64,000 nucleotides of DNA from Salipiger sp. CCB-MM3. Its GTDB lineage: Bacteria; Pseudomonadota; Alphaproteobacteria; Rhodobacterales; Rhodobacteraceae. The DNA lies in contig NZ_CP014596.1 of assembly GCF_001687105.1 (NCBI RefSeq), forward strand, positions 489,501 through 553,500. The letters are read 5' to 3'. Positions 53,397-61,983 of the stretch are shown here, one piece after another (the stretch's first letter is position 1; each line of letters starts with the position of its first letter). The position numbers and the translations under genes are program-made. The notes below the pieces were generated by a model that made no database searches, was not told where the DNA came from, and saw only the letters and a list, made by a program, of their open reading frames with translations.

Positions 53397-54635
53397 ATGA
53401 CGTCCACAGCCATCGACCCCGAGCTGATCGACCGCCTTGCCGAGGTTGCCGTGCGCACCGGCGTAAACCTGCAGGAAGGTCAGCAGCTTGTGCTGACCGC
53501 ACCGGTTTCGGCGCTGCCGCTGGTGCGGGCGGTGACCCGCGCCGCCTATCGCGCCGGTGCCTCGCTGGTGACCCCGCTGCTTTCGGACTCGGAGGTTGCG
53601 CTCGCGCGCTTTGAGGACGGGCAGGACGTCACTTTCGATGTGGCTCCCGGCTGGCTCTATAACGGTATGGCCGAGGCCTTCGGAGAGGGCGCGGCGCGCA
53701 TGGCGATCGTCGGCGAGGACCCGATGCTGCTTGCTGAACAGGACCCGGCAAAGGTCTCGCGAGTCGGCAAGGCCAACTCCAAGGCCTACAAACCGGCGAT
53801 GGAAGAGATCACCAACTTCAAGATCAACTGGTCGATCTGCGCATGGCCGGGCGTGGCATGGGCCAAGCGCATGTTCCCCGAGCTTTCCGAACCCGAGGCG
53901 CAGGCCAAGCTGGCCGAGGCGATCTTTGCCGCCTCGCGCGTCGATCAGGCCGATCCCGTCGCTGCTTGGGCCGAGCATAACGCCGCGCTGCGCACACGCA
54001 CCGAATGGCTGAACTCCGAGCGTTTCGCGGCGCTGCATTTCACCGGGCCGGGCACCGATCTGACGGTGGGGCTGGCCGACGACCACGAATGGCACGGCGG
54101 GGCCAGCTCGGCGCAGAACGGCGTGCAGTGCAATCCCAACATCCCCACCGAAGAGGTGTTCACCACGCCGCACGCGCAGAAGGTCGAAGGCACCGTGCGG
54201 TCGACCAAGCCGCTGTCGCATCAGGGCAGCCTGATCGACGGCATCGAGGTGCGGTTCGAAGGTGGCCGCATCGTCGAGGCGAAGGCCGAGAAAGGCGAGG
54301 CGGTGCTGAAGGAACTGCTGGCGACGGACGAGGGCGCGGCGCGTCTTGGCGAAGTGGCGCTGGTGCCGCATGGCTCGCCGATCTCGCAGTCGGGTCTGTT
54401 GTTCTACAACACGCTGTTCGACGAGAACGCCGCCTGCCACATCGCGCTTGGCCAGTGTTATTCGAAGTGCTTCCTCGAAGGCGCCTCGCTGAATGCCGAG
54501 GAGATCGCGGCCAAGGGCGGCAACAGCTCGATGATCCACGTCGACTGGATGATCGGCGGGCCGGAGACCGATATCGACGGCATTCGCACGGATGGCACCC
54601 GCGTGCCGGTCTTCCGCAAGGGCGAATGGGCCTGA
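53397..54635 (+). CDS. Aminopeptidase, M29 family
   Basis: 412 residues from the ATG at 53397 (AAGGAG upstream), the normal length for M29 (aminopeptidase T/S) enzymes. Visible signatures: ALHFTGPGTDLTVGLADDHE, PNIPTEEVFTTPHAQKVEGT (metal-ligand Glu region), LGEVALVPHGSPISQSGLLF, FDENAACHIALGQCY and MIHVDWMIGG. It is a cytoplasmic two-metal exopeptidase with broad specificity. A strong terminator follows, so it is a single-gene unit. Confidence 0.92.
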   Translation: MTSTAIDPELIDRLAEVAVRTGVNLQEGQQLVLTAPVSALPLVRAVTRAAYRAGASLVTPLLSDSEVALARFEDGQDVTFDVAPGWLYNGMAEAFGEGAARMAIVGEDPMLLAEQDPAKVSRVGKANSKAYKPAMEEITNFKINWSICAWPGVAWAKRMFPELSEPEAQAKLAEAIFAASRVDQADPVAAWAEHNAALRTRTEWLNSERFAALHFTGPGTDLTVGLADDHEWHGGASSAQNGVQCNPNIPTEEVFTTPHAQKVEGTVRSTKPLSHQGSLIDGIEVRFEGGRIVEAKAEKGEAVLKELLATDEGAARLGEVALVPHGSPISQSGLLFYNTLFDENAACHIALGQCYSKCFLEGASLNAEEIAAKGGNSSMIHVDWMIGGPETDIDGIRTDGTRVPVFRKGEWA

Positions 54636-54673
54636 TCGCGCGCGCGCTTTGGCGCACGCGTCAATGACAGCAC

Positions 54674-54709
54674 CCGGCCCGGACGGTTTCCCCCGTCCGG
54701 GCCGGTTTT
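54674..54709 (+). terminator. Intrinsic terminator of the aminopeptidase gene
   Basis: CCGGCCCGGACG and CGTCCGGGCCGG pair perfectly (12 bp) around an eight-base loop and are followed by TTTTCC, 38 bp past the stop codon. Confidence 0.9.
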
Positions 54710-54825
54710 CCTTAAGGTCGCAGTTTCGACAAAAGTCTTAACGCAACGTTAATTTTGCTGATGGCCCATGGGCCGACTCGCGCTACACTGACCGCCGCTG
54801 CCACACGAGTGAGGGGGGTTGGTTC

Positions 54826-55101
54826 ATGCGCAAGACACGGACGGTGACCATAAGCGGAGAGATCCTCTCCTATGCCGAGGGTCTGGTGGCCCGGGGCGAG
54901 TATCACGACATCGATGCCGCGATCGAAGGCGAGCTTCTGAAGGCGCGCGCCCGGCGGTCGGGCAAGATCAGCCCGTTCCAGAACGAGCTGCGCCAACGCC
55001 TGATGATCCAGCCCGACCAGTCGAGCGAGATGGCCCTCACCGCCGAGCCGTTCTTTGGCAACGACCCGGCGCTGGCGCGCATCCTCGACGACCGCAGCTA
55101 A
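54826..55101 (+). CDS. Orphan ribbon-helix-helix protein (ParD-like)
   Basis: 91 residues. The N-terminal ~45 residues (RTVTISGEILSYAEGLVARG, EYHDIDAAIEGELLKAR) have the strand-helix-helix pattern of ParD/CopG antitoxins and DNA-binding proteins. The remainder is unlike known antitoxin tails. No ParE/RelE-type toxin gene is adjacent on either strand, so it is an orphan. It may bind its own promoter, where a perfect GGCCCATGGGCC palindrome lies at 54763-54774. A GGGGGG ribosome site precedes the ATG. Confidence 0.6.
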   Translation: MRKTRTVTISGEILSYAEGLVARGEYHDIDAAIEGELLKARARRSGKISPFQNELRQRLMIQPDQSSEMALTAEPFFGNDPALARILDDRS

Positions 55102-55116
55102 GGGCATCTGCCGCGA

Positions 55117-56001
55117 TCAATCGTGATCGTCGCGCGGGCGACCGTGTTCGGTCAGCGCGGCGATCAGCGCAGAGAGCACCTCTGCGCGGCTGCTCGTCGG
55201 GCGCTGCACCAGCCCGAGCCTGCGGTGAATGGGCGGCGCGCCGAAGGGAAACCAATCCAGCGCCGCGGTGATCGAATCCTGCAGCGCCACATAGGGGATG
55301 ATCGCAAAGCCCATCCCCGCGCGCACGCAGCCCACCACCGCCGTCATCGTATTGACCGACACCACCTGCCGCGGCGCCACGCCAAGCCGGGCGATCTCGG
55401 TGTCGATCTGCCGGGCCAGCGGCACCTGCGTGCGGTAGCGGATATAGGGCACGCGGCGGATGAGGTCTTGGATCGCCAGCCCGCCGGTGCCCGGCGGGGT
55501 GATCACCACCAAGGGCTCGCTCAGCACCTCGGTCCAGCGCAGGCTTGGCGGCACGGCCACATGCTCGGCCACCAGCGCGGCGTCGAGCTGCCCCGAGACC
55601 ACTTCGGCCATCAGTTCTTCGGACATGCCGATGCGCAGGCGATAGGTCAGCTCGGGAAAGCGTCCCCGCAGGGACGCCAGCGCCTGCGGCACCAATGAGT
55701 TGGCCCCGGTCCGCAATGTGCCGAGCGCCAGCGTTCCGCCAACCTCGCCGCCGCTGACCGAGGATTTGGTCTCGGTCACGATGCGCAGGATCTGCCGGGC
55801 AGAGCGCAGCATTTCGGCGCCCTTGGCTGTGAGCACCGGCGGGCGGCGCGTGCGGTCGTAGAGCCGTACGCCCAGTTCTGCCTCGAGCGCTGAGACCTGC
55901 TGGCTGACCGCAGAGGCGGTGAGATTGACCGCCTGCGCCGCAGCGGCGAAGCCGCCGTGCTGCTCGATGGCGAGAAGGGTTTCAAGCTGACGTGTATCCA
56001 T
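55117..56001 (-). CDS. LysR-family regulator of the tct/ggt locus
   Basis: 294 residues. The LysR winged helix (DTRQLETLLAIEQHGGFAAA, LTASAVSQQVSALEAELGVR) is followed by an effector domain. It diverges from tctC with a 134-bp gap, so it very probably controls the tctCBA-ggt-carrier operon in response to the imported solute. It ends convergently with the ribbon-helix-helix gene. Confidence 0.88.
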   Translation of the reverse strand: MDTRQLETLLAIEQHGGFAAAAQAVNLTASAVSQQVSALEAELGVRLYDRTRRPPVLTAKGAEMLRSARQILRIVTETKSSVSGGEVGGTLALGTLRTGANSLVPQALASLRGRFPELTYRLRIGMSEELMAEVVSGQLDAALVAEHVAVPPSLRWTEVLSEPLVVITPPGTGGLAIQDLIRRVPYIRYRTQVPLARQIDTEIARLGVAPRQVVSVNTMTAVVGCVRAGMGFAIIPYVALQDSITAALDWFPFGAPPIHRRLGLVQRPTSSRAEVLSALIAALTEHGRPRDDHD

Positions 56002-56003
56002 GG

Positions 56004-56026
56004 TTGTAAGTTAAGTAAAACTACAA
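56004..56026. promoter_or_regulatory. Candidate LysR operator upstream of tctC
   Basis: TTGTA and TACAA flank an AT-rich 13-base centre directly upstream of the LysR start, in a locally AT-rich island. The T-N11-A type arrangement and position fit a LysR binding site. Confidence 0.4.
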
Positions 56027-56135
56027 ATGATGGCAATAATTACGCGCTTTGTGTGGCTCGAGCTTGTGTTACGTCTTTTGGCGCAAGCAAAACCACTGGC
56101 GGGCAAACCGCCGGTTCGCAACAGGGAGCCTCCCA

Positions 56136-57083
56136 ATGAAACTCCGCACGGGCTTTGCCGCCCTTCTTACCGCAGCCACCATGATCGCCGCGCCCGCCAG
56201 CGCCGCCGATTACCCCGATCACCCGGTCGAGTTCATCGTGCCGTGGTCGCCGGGTGGCGGGTCGGACACGCTGATGCGTCTGATCGCCGGCAACATCGAG
56301 CCCTATCTCGGCACCGAGATGCCGATCATCAACATGCCCGGCGTCGGCGGTACTGTCGGCCTGCGCGAAGCCTCGCGCCGCGATGCCGACGGCTACACCA
56401 TCAGCCAGGTGCACGAAGGCCTGCTGGTCGCGACCGAAACCGGCATCACCGATCTGGCGTGGGACGATTTCGAGCCGATCGCGCTGATGACCGCCTCGCC
56501 GCAGTACCTTGTGGTCCACCCGACCGAGGACTACTCGGATTTCGAGGAATTCGTCGCCTACGCCAAAGAGCACCCGGGTGAGATCACCATGGGCGTGACG
56601 CTGGGCGGTGTGCCGCACCTGCACGCGGCGATGATCGAACAGGCCTACGGCCTGCAGTTCCAATACGTCGGCTATGAAGGCACCGGCGAGCGCGTCCGCG
56701 CCCTCGTTGGCGGCAACCTCGACGCGGCGATCGGCGACATCTCCTCGTCGCTGCAATTCGTCGAGAACGGCGATCTGCAATTCCTCGCCGTTGGCTCGAC
56801 CGAGCGTATGGACGCCACCCCGGACGTGCCGACCTTCGCCGAGCTTGGCCAGGACCTCGAACTGCAGGTGACCCGCGGCATCGTGATGCCGAAGGGCGCG
56901 CCGGAAGAAGCCCGCGACACGCTGGAAGCGGCGCTTGAAGAGCTGTCGAAGGACGAGACCTACATCGAGCAGACCAACAATGCCGGTGCATCGGTCATGT
57001 TCCGCGGTCAGGACGCCTACAGCGCCTATCTCGCCAAGCTCGACGAGACCGTGAAGTCGCTCTCCGAGGTTCTCGCACCGTGA
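56136..57083 (+). CDS. tctC: Tripartite tricarboxylate transporter binding protein (TctC/Bug family)
   Basis: 315 residues from the ATG at 56136 (GGGAG upstream). Signal peptide MKLRTGFAALLTAATMIAAP, cleavage after ASA. The mature start ADYPDHPVEFIVPWSPGGGSD is the Bug-family hallmark, and MPGVGGTVGLREASRRDADG follows. Family members bind carboxylates, amino acids, vitamins or terephthalate, so the name does not define the substrate. It overlaps tctB by four bases. Confidence 0.9.
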   Translation: MKLRTGFAALLTAATMIAAPASAADYPDHPVEFIVPWSPGGGSDTLMRLIAGNIEPYLGTEMPIINMPGVGGTVGLREASRRDADGYTISQVHEGLLVATETGITDLAWDDFEPIALMTASPQYLVVHPTEDYSDFEEFVAYAKEHPGEITMGVTLGGVPHLHAAMIEQAYGLQFQYVGYEGTGERVRALVGGNLDAAIGDISSSLQFVENGDLQFLAVGSTERMDATPDVPTFAELGQDLELQVTRGIVMPKGAPEEARDTLEAALEELSKDETYIEQTNNAGASVMFRGQDAYSAYLAKLDETVKSLSEVLAP

Positions 57084-57595
57084 GCGAGACCGGCTACGAC
57101 AAGAAGCTGGCGAAGGAGGCGGGCGAGATCGCCCGTCTCCTGAGCTATGTGCTGATCCTTTTCGCCTCGGTCGGTCTGTTTCTTGCAGCGGCCGGGATTC
57201 CGACATCGCGTTTCGAGCGCCTCGGCGCTGGCGCCTTCCCCAAGATCGTCTTTGCGGGCATCGCCTTGATGGCGGTTGTGGCCATCATCGACGCGCTGCG
57301 CAAAATCCCTTCGGACGCCTATGGCCGTTTCGCCGCGCAGACCTGCGCATGGGCGCGCCGCAGCTACCTCGTTTTCGTGACGCTGGCGGCGCTGGCGGTC
57401 TACCTGATCCTGATCCCGCTGCTGGGCTTCTCCATCGCCAGCTTCCTCTTCATCCTCGGGGTCGAACTGGTGCTGATGCCGCGCCGTCCGGCGACCATGC
57501 TGATCGCGGTGATCGTGGCGGTTGTGTTCTCCTTCGGGCTGAACTGGCTGTTTGCCGAGGTCTTCAACGTCTTCCTGCCGCGCGGGGTGCTCTGA
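57080..57595 (+). CDS. tctB: Tripartite tricarboxylate transporter small permease (TctB)
   Basis: 171 residues from a GTG overlapping the tctC stop. Four hydrophobic segments (SYVLILFASVGLFLAAAGIP, IVFAGIALMAVVAIIDALRK, SYLVFVTLAALAVYLILIPL, TMLIAVIVAVVFSFGLNWLF) give the TctB layout. It assembles with TctA and receives substrate from TctC. Confidence 0.87.
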   Translation: MSETGYDKKLAKEAGEIARLLSYVLILFASVGLFLAAAGIPTSRFERLGAGAFPKIVFAGIALMAVVAIIDALRKIPSDAYGRFAAQTCAWARRSYLVFVTLAALAVYLILIPLLGFSIASFLFILGVELVLMPRRPATMLIAVIVAVVFSFGLNWLFAEVFNVFLPRGVL

Positions 57596-57596
57596 C

Positions 57597-59114
57597 ATGG
57601 ACAGCTTTATCTCCGGCGTCGCGCAGATCTTCACGCTCGCCACGCTGATCTACATGCTTGCCGGTTCGGTGGCGGGCATCATCGCCGCCGCCATCCCCGG
57701 CTTTACCGTCACCATGGCCATCGTGCTGACGCTGCCGCTGACCTTCACCATGGAGCCGCTTCAGGGCATCGCGGTGATGCTGTCGGTCTATGTGGGCGGC
57801 TACACCGGCGGGCTGATCTCGGCGGCGCTGCTCGGCATTCCCGGCACACCCTCGTCGGTCGCCACCACCTTCGACGCTTTCCCCATGGCCCGCCGCGGCG
57901 AGCCGGGACGCGCGCTGTCGCTGGGCGTCTGGGCCTCGTTCTTTGGCACCATCATTTCGACGCTGGTGCTGATCGTCGCCGCACCGCCGCTGGCGATGTT
58001 CGCGGTGAAACTCGGCCCGTGGGAATATTTCTCGCTGATCGTCTTCGCGCTGACCATCGTCGCCTCGCTGGTGGGCGACAGCGTGATCCGCGGCATGCTG
58101 GCGGGGCTGATCGGTCTTGCCATCTCGACCGTCGGCGCCGATCCGATCATGGGTCGTCCGCGCTTTGATTTCGGCATCGAGATGCTGCAGTCGGGCCTGC
58201 CGTTCCTCGTGGTGCTGATCGGCATCTTCGCGATCTCGCAGCTGACCTCCGAGGTCGAGGACGCCAAATCCGTCCGCTCGGGCAATGCGCTGGTCACCGG
58301 CGCCATCGACTTCCAGACCTGGAAAGTGATGAAAGAAGTGCTGATGCGTCCGGTGAACCTGATCCGCTCGTCCATCGTCGGCGTGCTGATCGGCGCGCTG
58401 CCGGGGGCCGGTGGCTCGATCGCCAACCTCGTCGCCTATGATCAGGCCAAGCGCAATTCCAAGGACCCGGACAGCTTCGGCAAGGGCAATCCCGATGGCG
58501 TCGTCGCCTCGGAGGCGGGCAACTCGGCGACTGCCGGTGGCGGTCTTATCCCGCTGATCGGGCTTGGCATTCCGGGCTCGGCGGTGGATGCGATCCTGAT
58601 GGCCTCGCTGATGGTGCACGGCATTTCCGTGGGCCCGCGGCTGATCATGGATCACGCCGATCTGGTCTATGGCATGTTCGTCGCCATGGCCGTGGCCTCG
58701 CTGATGATGCTGGTGGTCTCGGTCCTGTCGATGCGGCTCTTCCTGCGCGTCGCCGAGGTGCCGAAATGGCTGATCGTCCCCGTGGTGATGGTCTGTTGCG
58801 TCGTCGGCTCCTTCGCGCTGAACAACCGGGTGACCGACCTCTACCTGCTCGGTTTCATCGGGGTGGCGGGCTATGCGCTGCGCGCGCTCGGCTATTCGCT
58901 GGCGCCGCTGGTGCTGGGCGTTATCCTTGGCCCGATCGCCGAGACCAACCTGCGCCGGGCGCTGATGACCGATGCCGACCCGATGCTTTTCGTTACCCGC
59001 CCGATCAGCCTGATCTTCCTTATCGCAGCCGTGCTTTCCATCGCCTGGGCGATCCGCGGCCACCTCAAACACCGCAAAACCTCCGGGAGGAGTTCCGATG
59101 CGTCTGCGTCATGA
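57597..59114 (+). CDS. tctA: Tripartite tricarboxylate transporter large permease (TctA)
   Basis: 505 residues, strongly hydrophobic, with TctA signatures: AAAIPGFTVTMAIVLTLPLT, YVGGYTGGLISAALLGIPGTPSS, IGALPGAGGSIANLVAYDQA, GVVASEAGNSATAGGGLIPL and LGIPGSAVDAILMASLMVHG. It overlaps the next gene by 17 bp, which couples uptake to the gamma-glutamyltransferase-like enzyme. Confidence 0.92.
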   Translation: MDSFISGVAQIFTLATLIYMLAGSVAGIIAAAIPGFTVTMAIVLTLPLTFTMEPLQGIAVMLSVYVGGYTGGLISAALLGIPGTPSSVATTFDAFPMARRGEPGRALSLGVWASFFGTIISTLVLIVAAPPLAMFAVKLGPWEYFSLIVFALTIVASLVGDSVIRGMLAGLIGLAISTVGADPIMGRPRFDFGIEMLQSGLPFLVVLIGIFAISQLTSEVEDAKSVRSGNALVTGAIDFQTWKVMKEVLMRPVNLIRSSIVGVLIGALPGAGGSIANLVAYDQAKRNSKDPDSFGKGNPDGVVASEAGNSATAGGGLIPLIGLGIPGSAVDAILMASLMVHGISVGPRLIMDHADLVYGMFVAMAVASLMMLVVSVLSMRLFLRVAEVPKWLIVPVVMVCCVVGSFALNNRVTDLYLLGFIGVAGYALRALGYSLAPLVLGVILGPIAETNLRRALMTDADPMLFVTRPISLIFLIAAVLSIAWAIRGHLKHRKTSGRSSDASAS

Positions 59115-60687
59115 TCCCGTCTACCCGTCGCGCCGCTCGCCCGTTCTGGCCGAGAACGTCGTCGCGACCTCTCAGCCTCTTGCCACGCAGGCCGGGCTGA
59201 CCATCCTGCAGCAAGGCGGCAACGCGGTGGATGCCGCGATTGCCACCGCCGCCGCGCTGACCGTGGTCGAGCCCACGGGCAACGGCCTTGGCTCGGATGC
59301 CTTCTGCATCCTCTGGGACGGCAAGCAGCTGCACGGTCTCAACGCCTCGGGCCGCGCGCCTGCGGCATGGTCGCCCGAGCGGTTCCCCAATGGCATGCCG
59401 CAGCACGGCTGGGACGCGGTCACCGTCCCCGGTGCGGTCAGCGCGTGGGTGGAACTGTCGGAGCGCTTTGGCAAACTGGGTCTGGCGACGGTGCTGGCTC
59501 CGGCGATCCGCTATGCCGAGGAAGGCTTCATCGTCTCGCCGGTGATCGCCACGCTTTGGGCCAAGGGGGCCGAGACGCTGGGCAAGCAGCCCGGTTTCGC
59601 CGAGACCTTCATGCCCGGCGGGCGCACGCCGAAAGCGGGCGAGCGGTTCCGCAATCCGGGCGCTGCGCGCACTCTGCGGGCGATTGCCGAGACCAAGGGC
59701 CGTGCGTTCTATGAAGGGGAGATCGCCGAGGAAATCATCGCCTTCTCGAACGCCAATGGCGGCGCGATGACGATGGAAGATCTCGCGGCTCAGAAGCCCG
59801 ACTGGTGCGGCACCGTCAGCCAGTCCTTTGACGATGTGGAACTGCACGAGATCCCGCCGAACGGGCAGGGGATCGCCGCGCTCATGGCGCTGGGGATGCT
59901 GCAGCACACCTCGATCCGCGAGCATGGCCCGGACGATCTGACCGCCGTGCACCTACAGATCGAGGCGATCAAACTGGCCTATGCCGACCTGCACGCCTAC
60001 GTCGCCGATCGCGATCATATGACCGAGGTCGACGAGACCGCGCTGCTTGATGCCGAGTATCTGAAGTCGCGCGCGGCGCTGATCTCGGAAGACAAGGCGC
60101 AGGACTTTGGCCCCGGTGCGCCGAAGCGCGGCGGCACGGTGCTGCTGAACGTGGCAGATGCCTCAGGGATGATGATCAGCTTCATCCAGTCGAACTATGC
60201 GGGCTTTGGCTCGGGCGTGGTGGTGCCGGGCACCGGCGTGTCGATGCAGAACCGCGGTTTCGGCTTCACCACCGAAGCAGGGCACCCCAATCAGGTGGCA
60301 GGCGATAAGCGTCCGTTCCACACGATCATTCCGGGCTTTGCCATGAAGAACGGTCAGCCGCTCATGGCCTACGGCATGATGGGCGGTCCGATCCAGGCGC
60401 AGGGCCATATGCAGCTGCTGCTGCGCACCGAGCTTTGGGAGCAGGACGTGCAGACCGCCGCCGACGCCCCGCGCTGGCGGATGATCCAAGGGCTCGACGT
60501 CGCCTGTGAGCCGAGCATGGCGCCCGAACTTCTGGACGGGCTCAAAGCGCTTGGGCACAAGGTGCAGATCGAAGCCCCGGACAACGCCTTTGGTTTCGGC
60601 GGAGCACAGTTGGTGCATCGTCTGCCGGAAGGCGGCTATGCGGCGGGCTCGGATCCGCGTAAGGATGGGCAAGCCGCGGGCTTCTGA
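59098..60687 (+). CDS. Gamma-glutamyltransferase-family protein
   Basis: 529 residues, no signal peptide, so it should be cytoplasmic unlike classic periplasmic Ggt. N-terminal pattern QGGNAVDAAIATAAALTVVEP is typical of the family. The self-cleavage site is in RGGTVLLNVADASG (predicted nucleophile Thr), followed by SFIQSNYAGFGSGVVVPGTG and MQNRG, the YwrD-like branch. Enzymes of this fold hydrolyse gamma-glutamyl bonds or related acyl groups; some act as amidases on other substrates. Coupled to tctA, so it likely acts on the imported compound. Confidence 0.87.
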   Translation: MRLRHDPVYPSRRSPVLAENVVATSQPLATQAGLTILQQGGNAVDAAIATAAALTVVEPTGNGLGSDAFCILWDGKQLHGLNASGRAPAAWSPERFPNGMPQHGWDAVTVPGAVSAWVELSERFGKLGLATVLAPAIRYAEEGFIVSPVIATLWAKGAETLGKQPGFAETFMPGGRTPKAGERFRNPGAARTLRAIAETKGRAFYEGEIAEEIIAFSNANGGAMTMEDLAAQKPDWCGTVSQSFDDVELHEIPPNGQGIAALMALGMLQHTSIREHGPDDLTAVHLQIEAIKLAYADLHAYVADRDHMTEVDETALLDAEYLKSRAALISEDKAQDFGPGAPKRGGTVLLNVADASGMMISFIQSNYAGFGSGVVVPGTGVSMQNRGFGFTTEAGHPNQVAGDKRPFHTIIPGFAMKNGQPLMAYGMMGGPIQAQGHMQLLLRTELWEQDVQTAADAPRWRMIQGLDVACEPSMAPELLDGLKALGHKVQIEAPDNAFGFGGAQLVHRLPEGGYAAGSDPRKDGQAAGF

Positions 60688-60793
60688 AGCCCCGGCAGAC
60701 CCCCGCAAGTTTGGGTGAGGGCGCGGGGCAAGCCGCGCCTTCGCCATTGAAGGGAGCGGCGCGCGCGCCGACGAGGAAAGAGCAGGAGACGAG

Positions 60794-61780
60794 ATGAAGT
60801 ATCTCAAACGCATCGGCATCGACACTTATATGCTGCTGCTGATCGCGACGGTGTGCCTTGGCGTGCTGCTGCCCGCGCAGGGCGTGGCGGCAGCCGGGCT
60901 GAAGCATGTGACCTTCTGGGCCGTCGCGCTGCTGTTCTTTCTTTATGGCGCCAAGCTCGATCCCAGTTCGGTGCGCGCGGGGCTGATGAACTGGCGGCTG
61001 CAGGGGCTGACCTTCGCCGCGACCTACCTGATGTTCCCGGTGATCGGTCTTGCTCTGGCGGCGATTTTCTCGCCCGCGCTGGGGGCGACGGTGACGCTGG
61101 GGCTGATGTTCCTGTCGGTGCTGCCCTCGACGGTGCAATCGTCGATCGCCTTCACCTCGATCGCGGGCGGCAATGTGCCCGCGGCGATCTGCGCCGCTTC
61201 GGTGTCGAACATCGTCGGCGTGGTGTTGACCCCGCTCTTGGTGGCGCTGCTGCTGCACACCGGCGATGGCGGCGTCAGCCTCGACTCGGTGATCAAGATC
61301 GGCACGCAGATCCTGCTGCCCTTCGTGGTTGGCCAGATCGCGCGGCCGTGGATTGGGGGCTTTGTGAAGAAGCACAAGGTTCTGACCATGGTGGTCGACC
61401 GTGGCTCGATCCTGCTGATCGTCTATTCGGCGTTCAGCGCGGGCACGGTGTCTGGGCTCTGGCAGTCGATCCCGGTGGCCAGCCTGATCATGCTGGCGCT
61501 GGTGGTGCTGGTCTTTCTTGCCATCACCATGGGGCTGATGGTCGGAGCCGGAAAGCTCTTCGGCCTGCCGTATCCGGACCGGGCGGTGCTGTTCTACTGC
61601 GGCTCGACCAAGAGCCTCGCATCGGGCCTGCCCATCGCAACGGCGCTTTTCGCGGCGGACAAGGTGGGCGCGATCGTGCTGCCGGTGATGATCTATCACA
61701 TGAGCCAACTGCTGGTCTGTGCCTTCATCTCACAAAAGGCGGCCCGGCGCGAAGAGGCGGGCGCAGTGCCCGCGAGTTGA
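60794..61780 (+). CDS. Bile acid:sodium symporter (BASS)-family carrier, YfeH-like
   Basis: 328 residues with about ten hydrophobic helices; the sequence WAVALLFFLYGAKLDPSSVR, LSVLPSTVQSSIAFTSIAGG and YCGSTKSLASGLPIATALFA matches the SBF-like/YfeH branch (DUF4137-type) of the BASS superfamily. GGAG precedes the ATG. The gene follows the Ggt-like enzyme by 106 bp and ends at a strong terminator. It could export a product of the hydrolysis or take up a related organic anion. Confidence 0.87.
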   Translation: MKYLKRIGIDTYMLLLIATVCLGVLLPAQGVAAAGLKHVTFWAVALLFFLYGAKLDPSSVRAGLMNWRLQGLTFAATYLMFPVIGLALAAIFSPALGATVTLGLMFLSVLPSTVQSSIAFTSIAGGNVPAAICAASVSNIVGVVLTPLLVALLLHTGDGGVSLDSVIKIGTQILLPFVVGQIARPWIGGFVKKHKVLTMVVDRGSILLIVYSAFSAGTVSGLWQSIPVASLIMLALVVLVFLAITMGLMVGAGKLFGLPYPDRAVLFYCGSTKSLASGLPIATALFAADKVGAIVLPVMIYHMSQLLVCAFISQKAARREEAGAVPAS

Positions 61781-61803
61781 GCGGCTTCCCAATGCGATAC
61801 CCG

Positions 61804-61838
61804 AAAAGACCCGGCTGGCGCCGGGTCTTTTTCTTTTT
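61804..61838 (+). terminator. Intrinsic terminator after the BASS carrier gene
   Basis: AAAAGACCCGGC and GCCGGGTCTTTT pair perfectly around TGGC and run into TCTTTTT, a textbook terminator 23 bp past the stop. It separates the tctCBA-ggt-carrier operon from the monooxygenase operon. Confidence 0.93.
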
Positions 61839-61983
61839 GAGACGCCTCCCTCTCTCCCTGCCTGCCTGCTTTGGCGGCGGCATAGGCAAAGCCTAATCAA
61901 GGCAGAAGAACTTCGTAATTTTTTCGATGTTTCCCGAGCGTTAGAAGGGGCAGTATCGGCCCGTCGCCACGGAAGGACTGCGC

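Noticed and set aside
54826..55101. Toxin-antitoxin pair
   Set aside because: The protein has an antitoxin-like ribbon-helix-helix, but no toxin-sized gene lies next to it; the neighbours are an aminopeptidase and a LysR gene.
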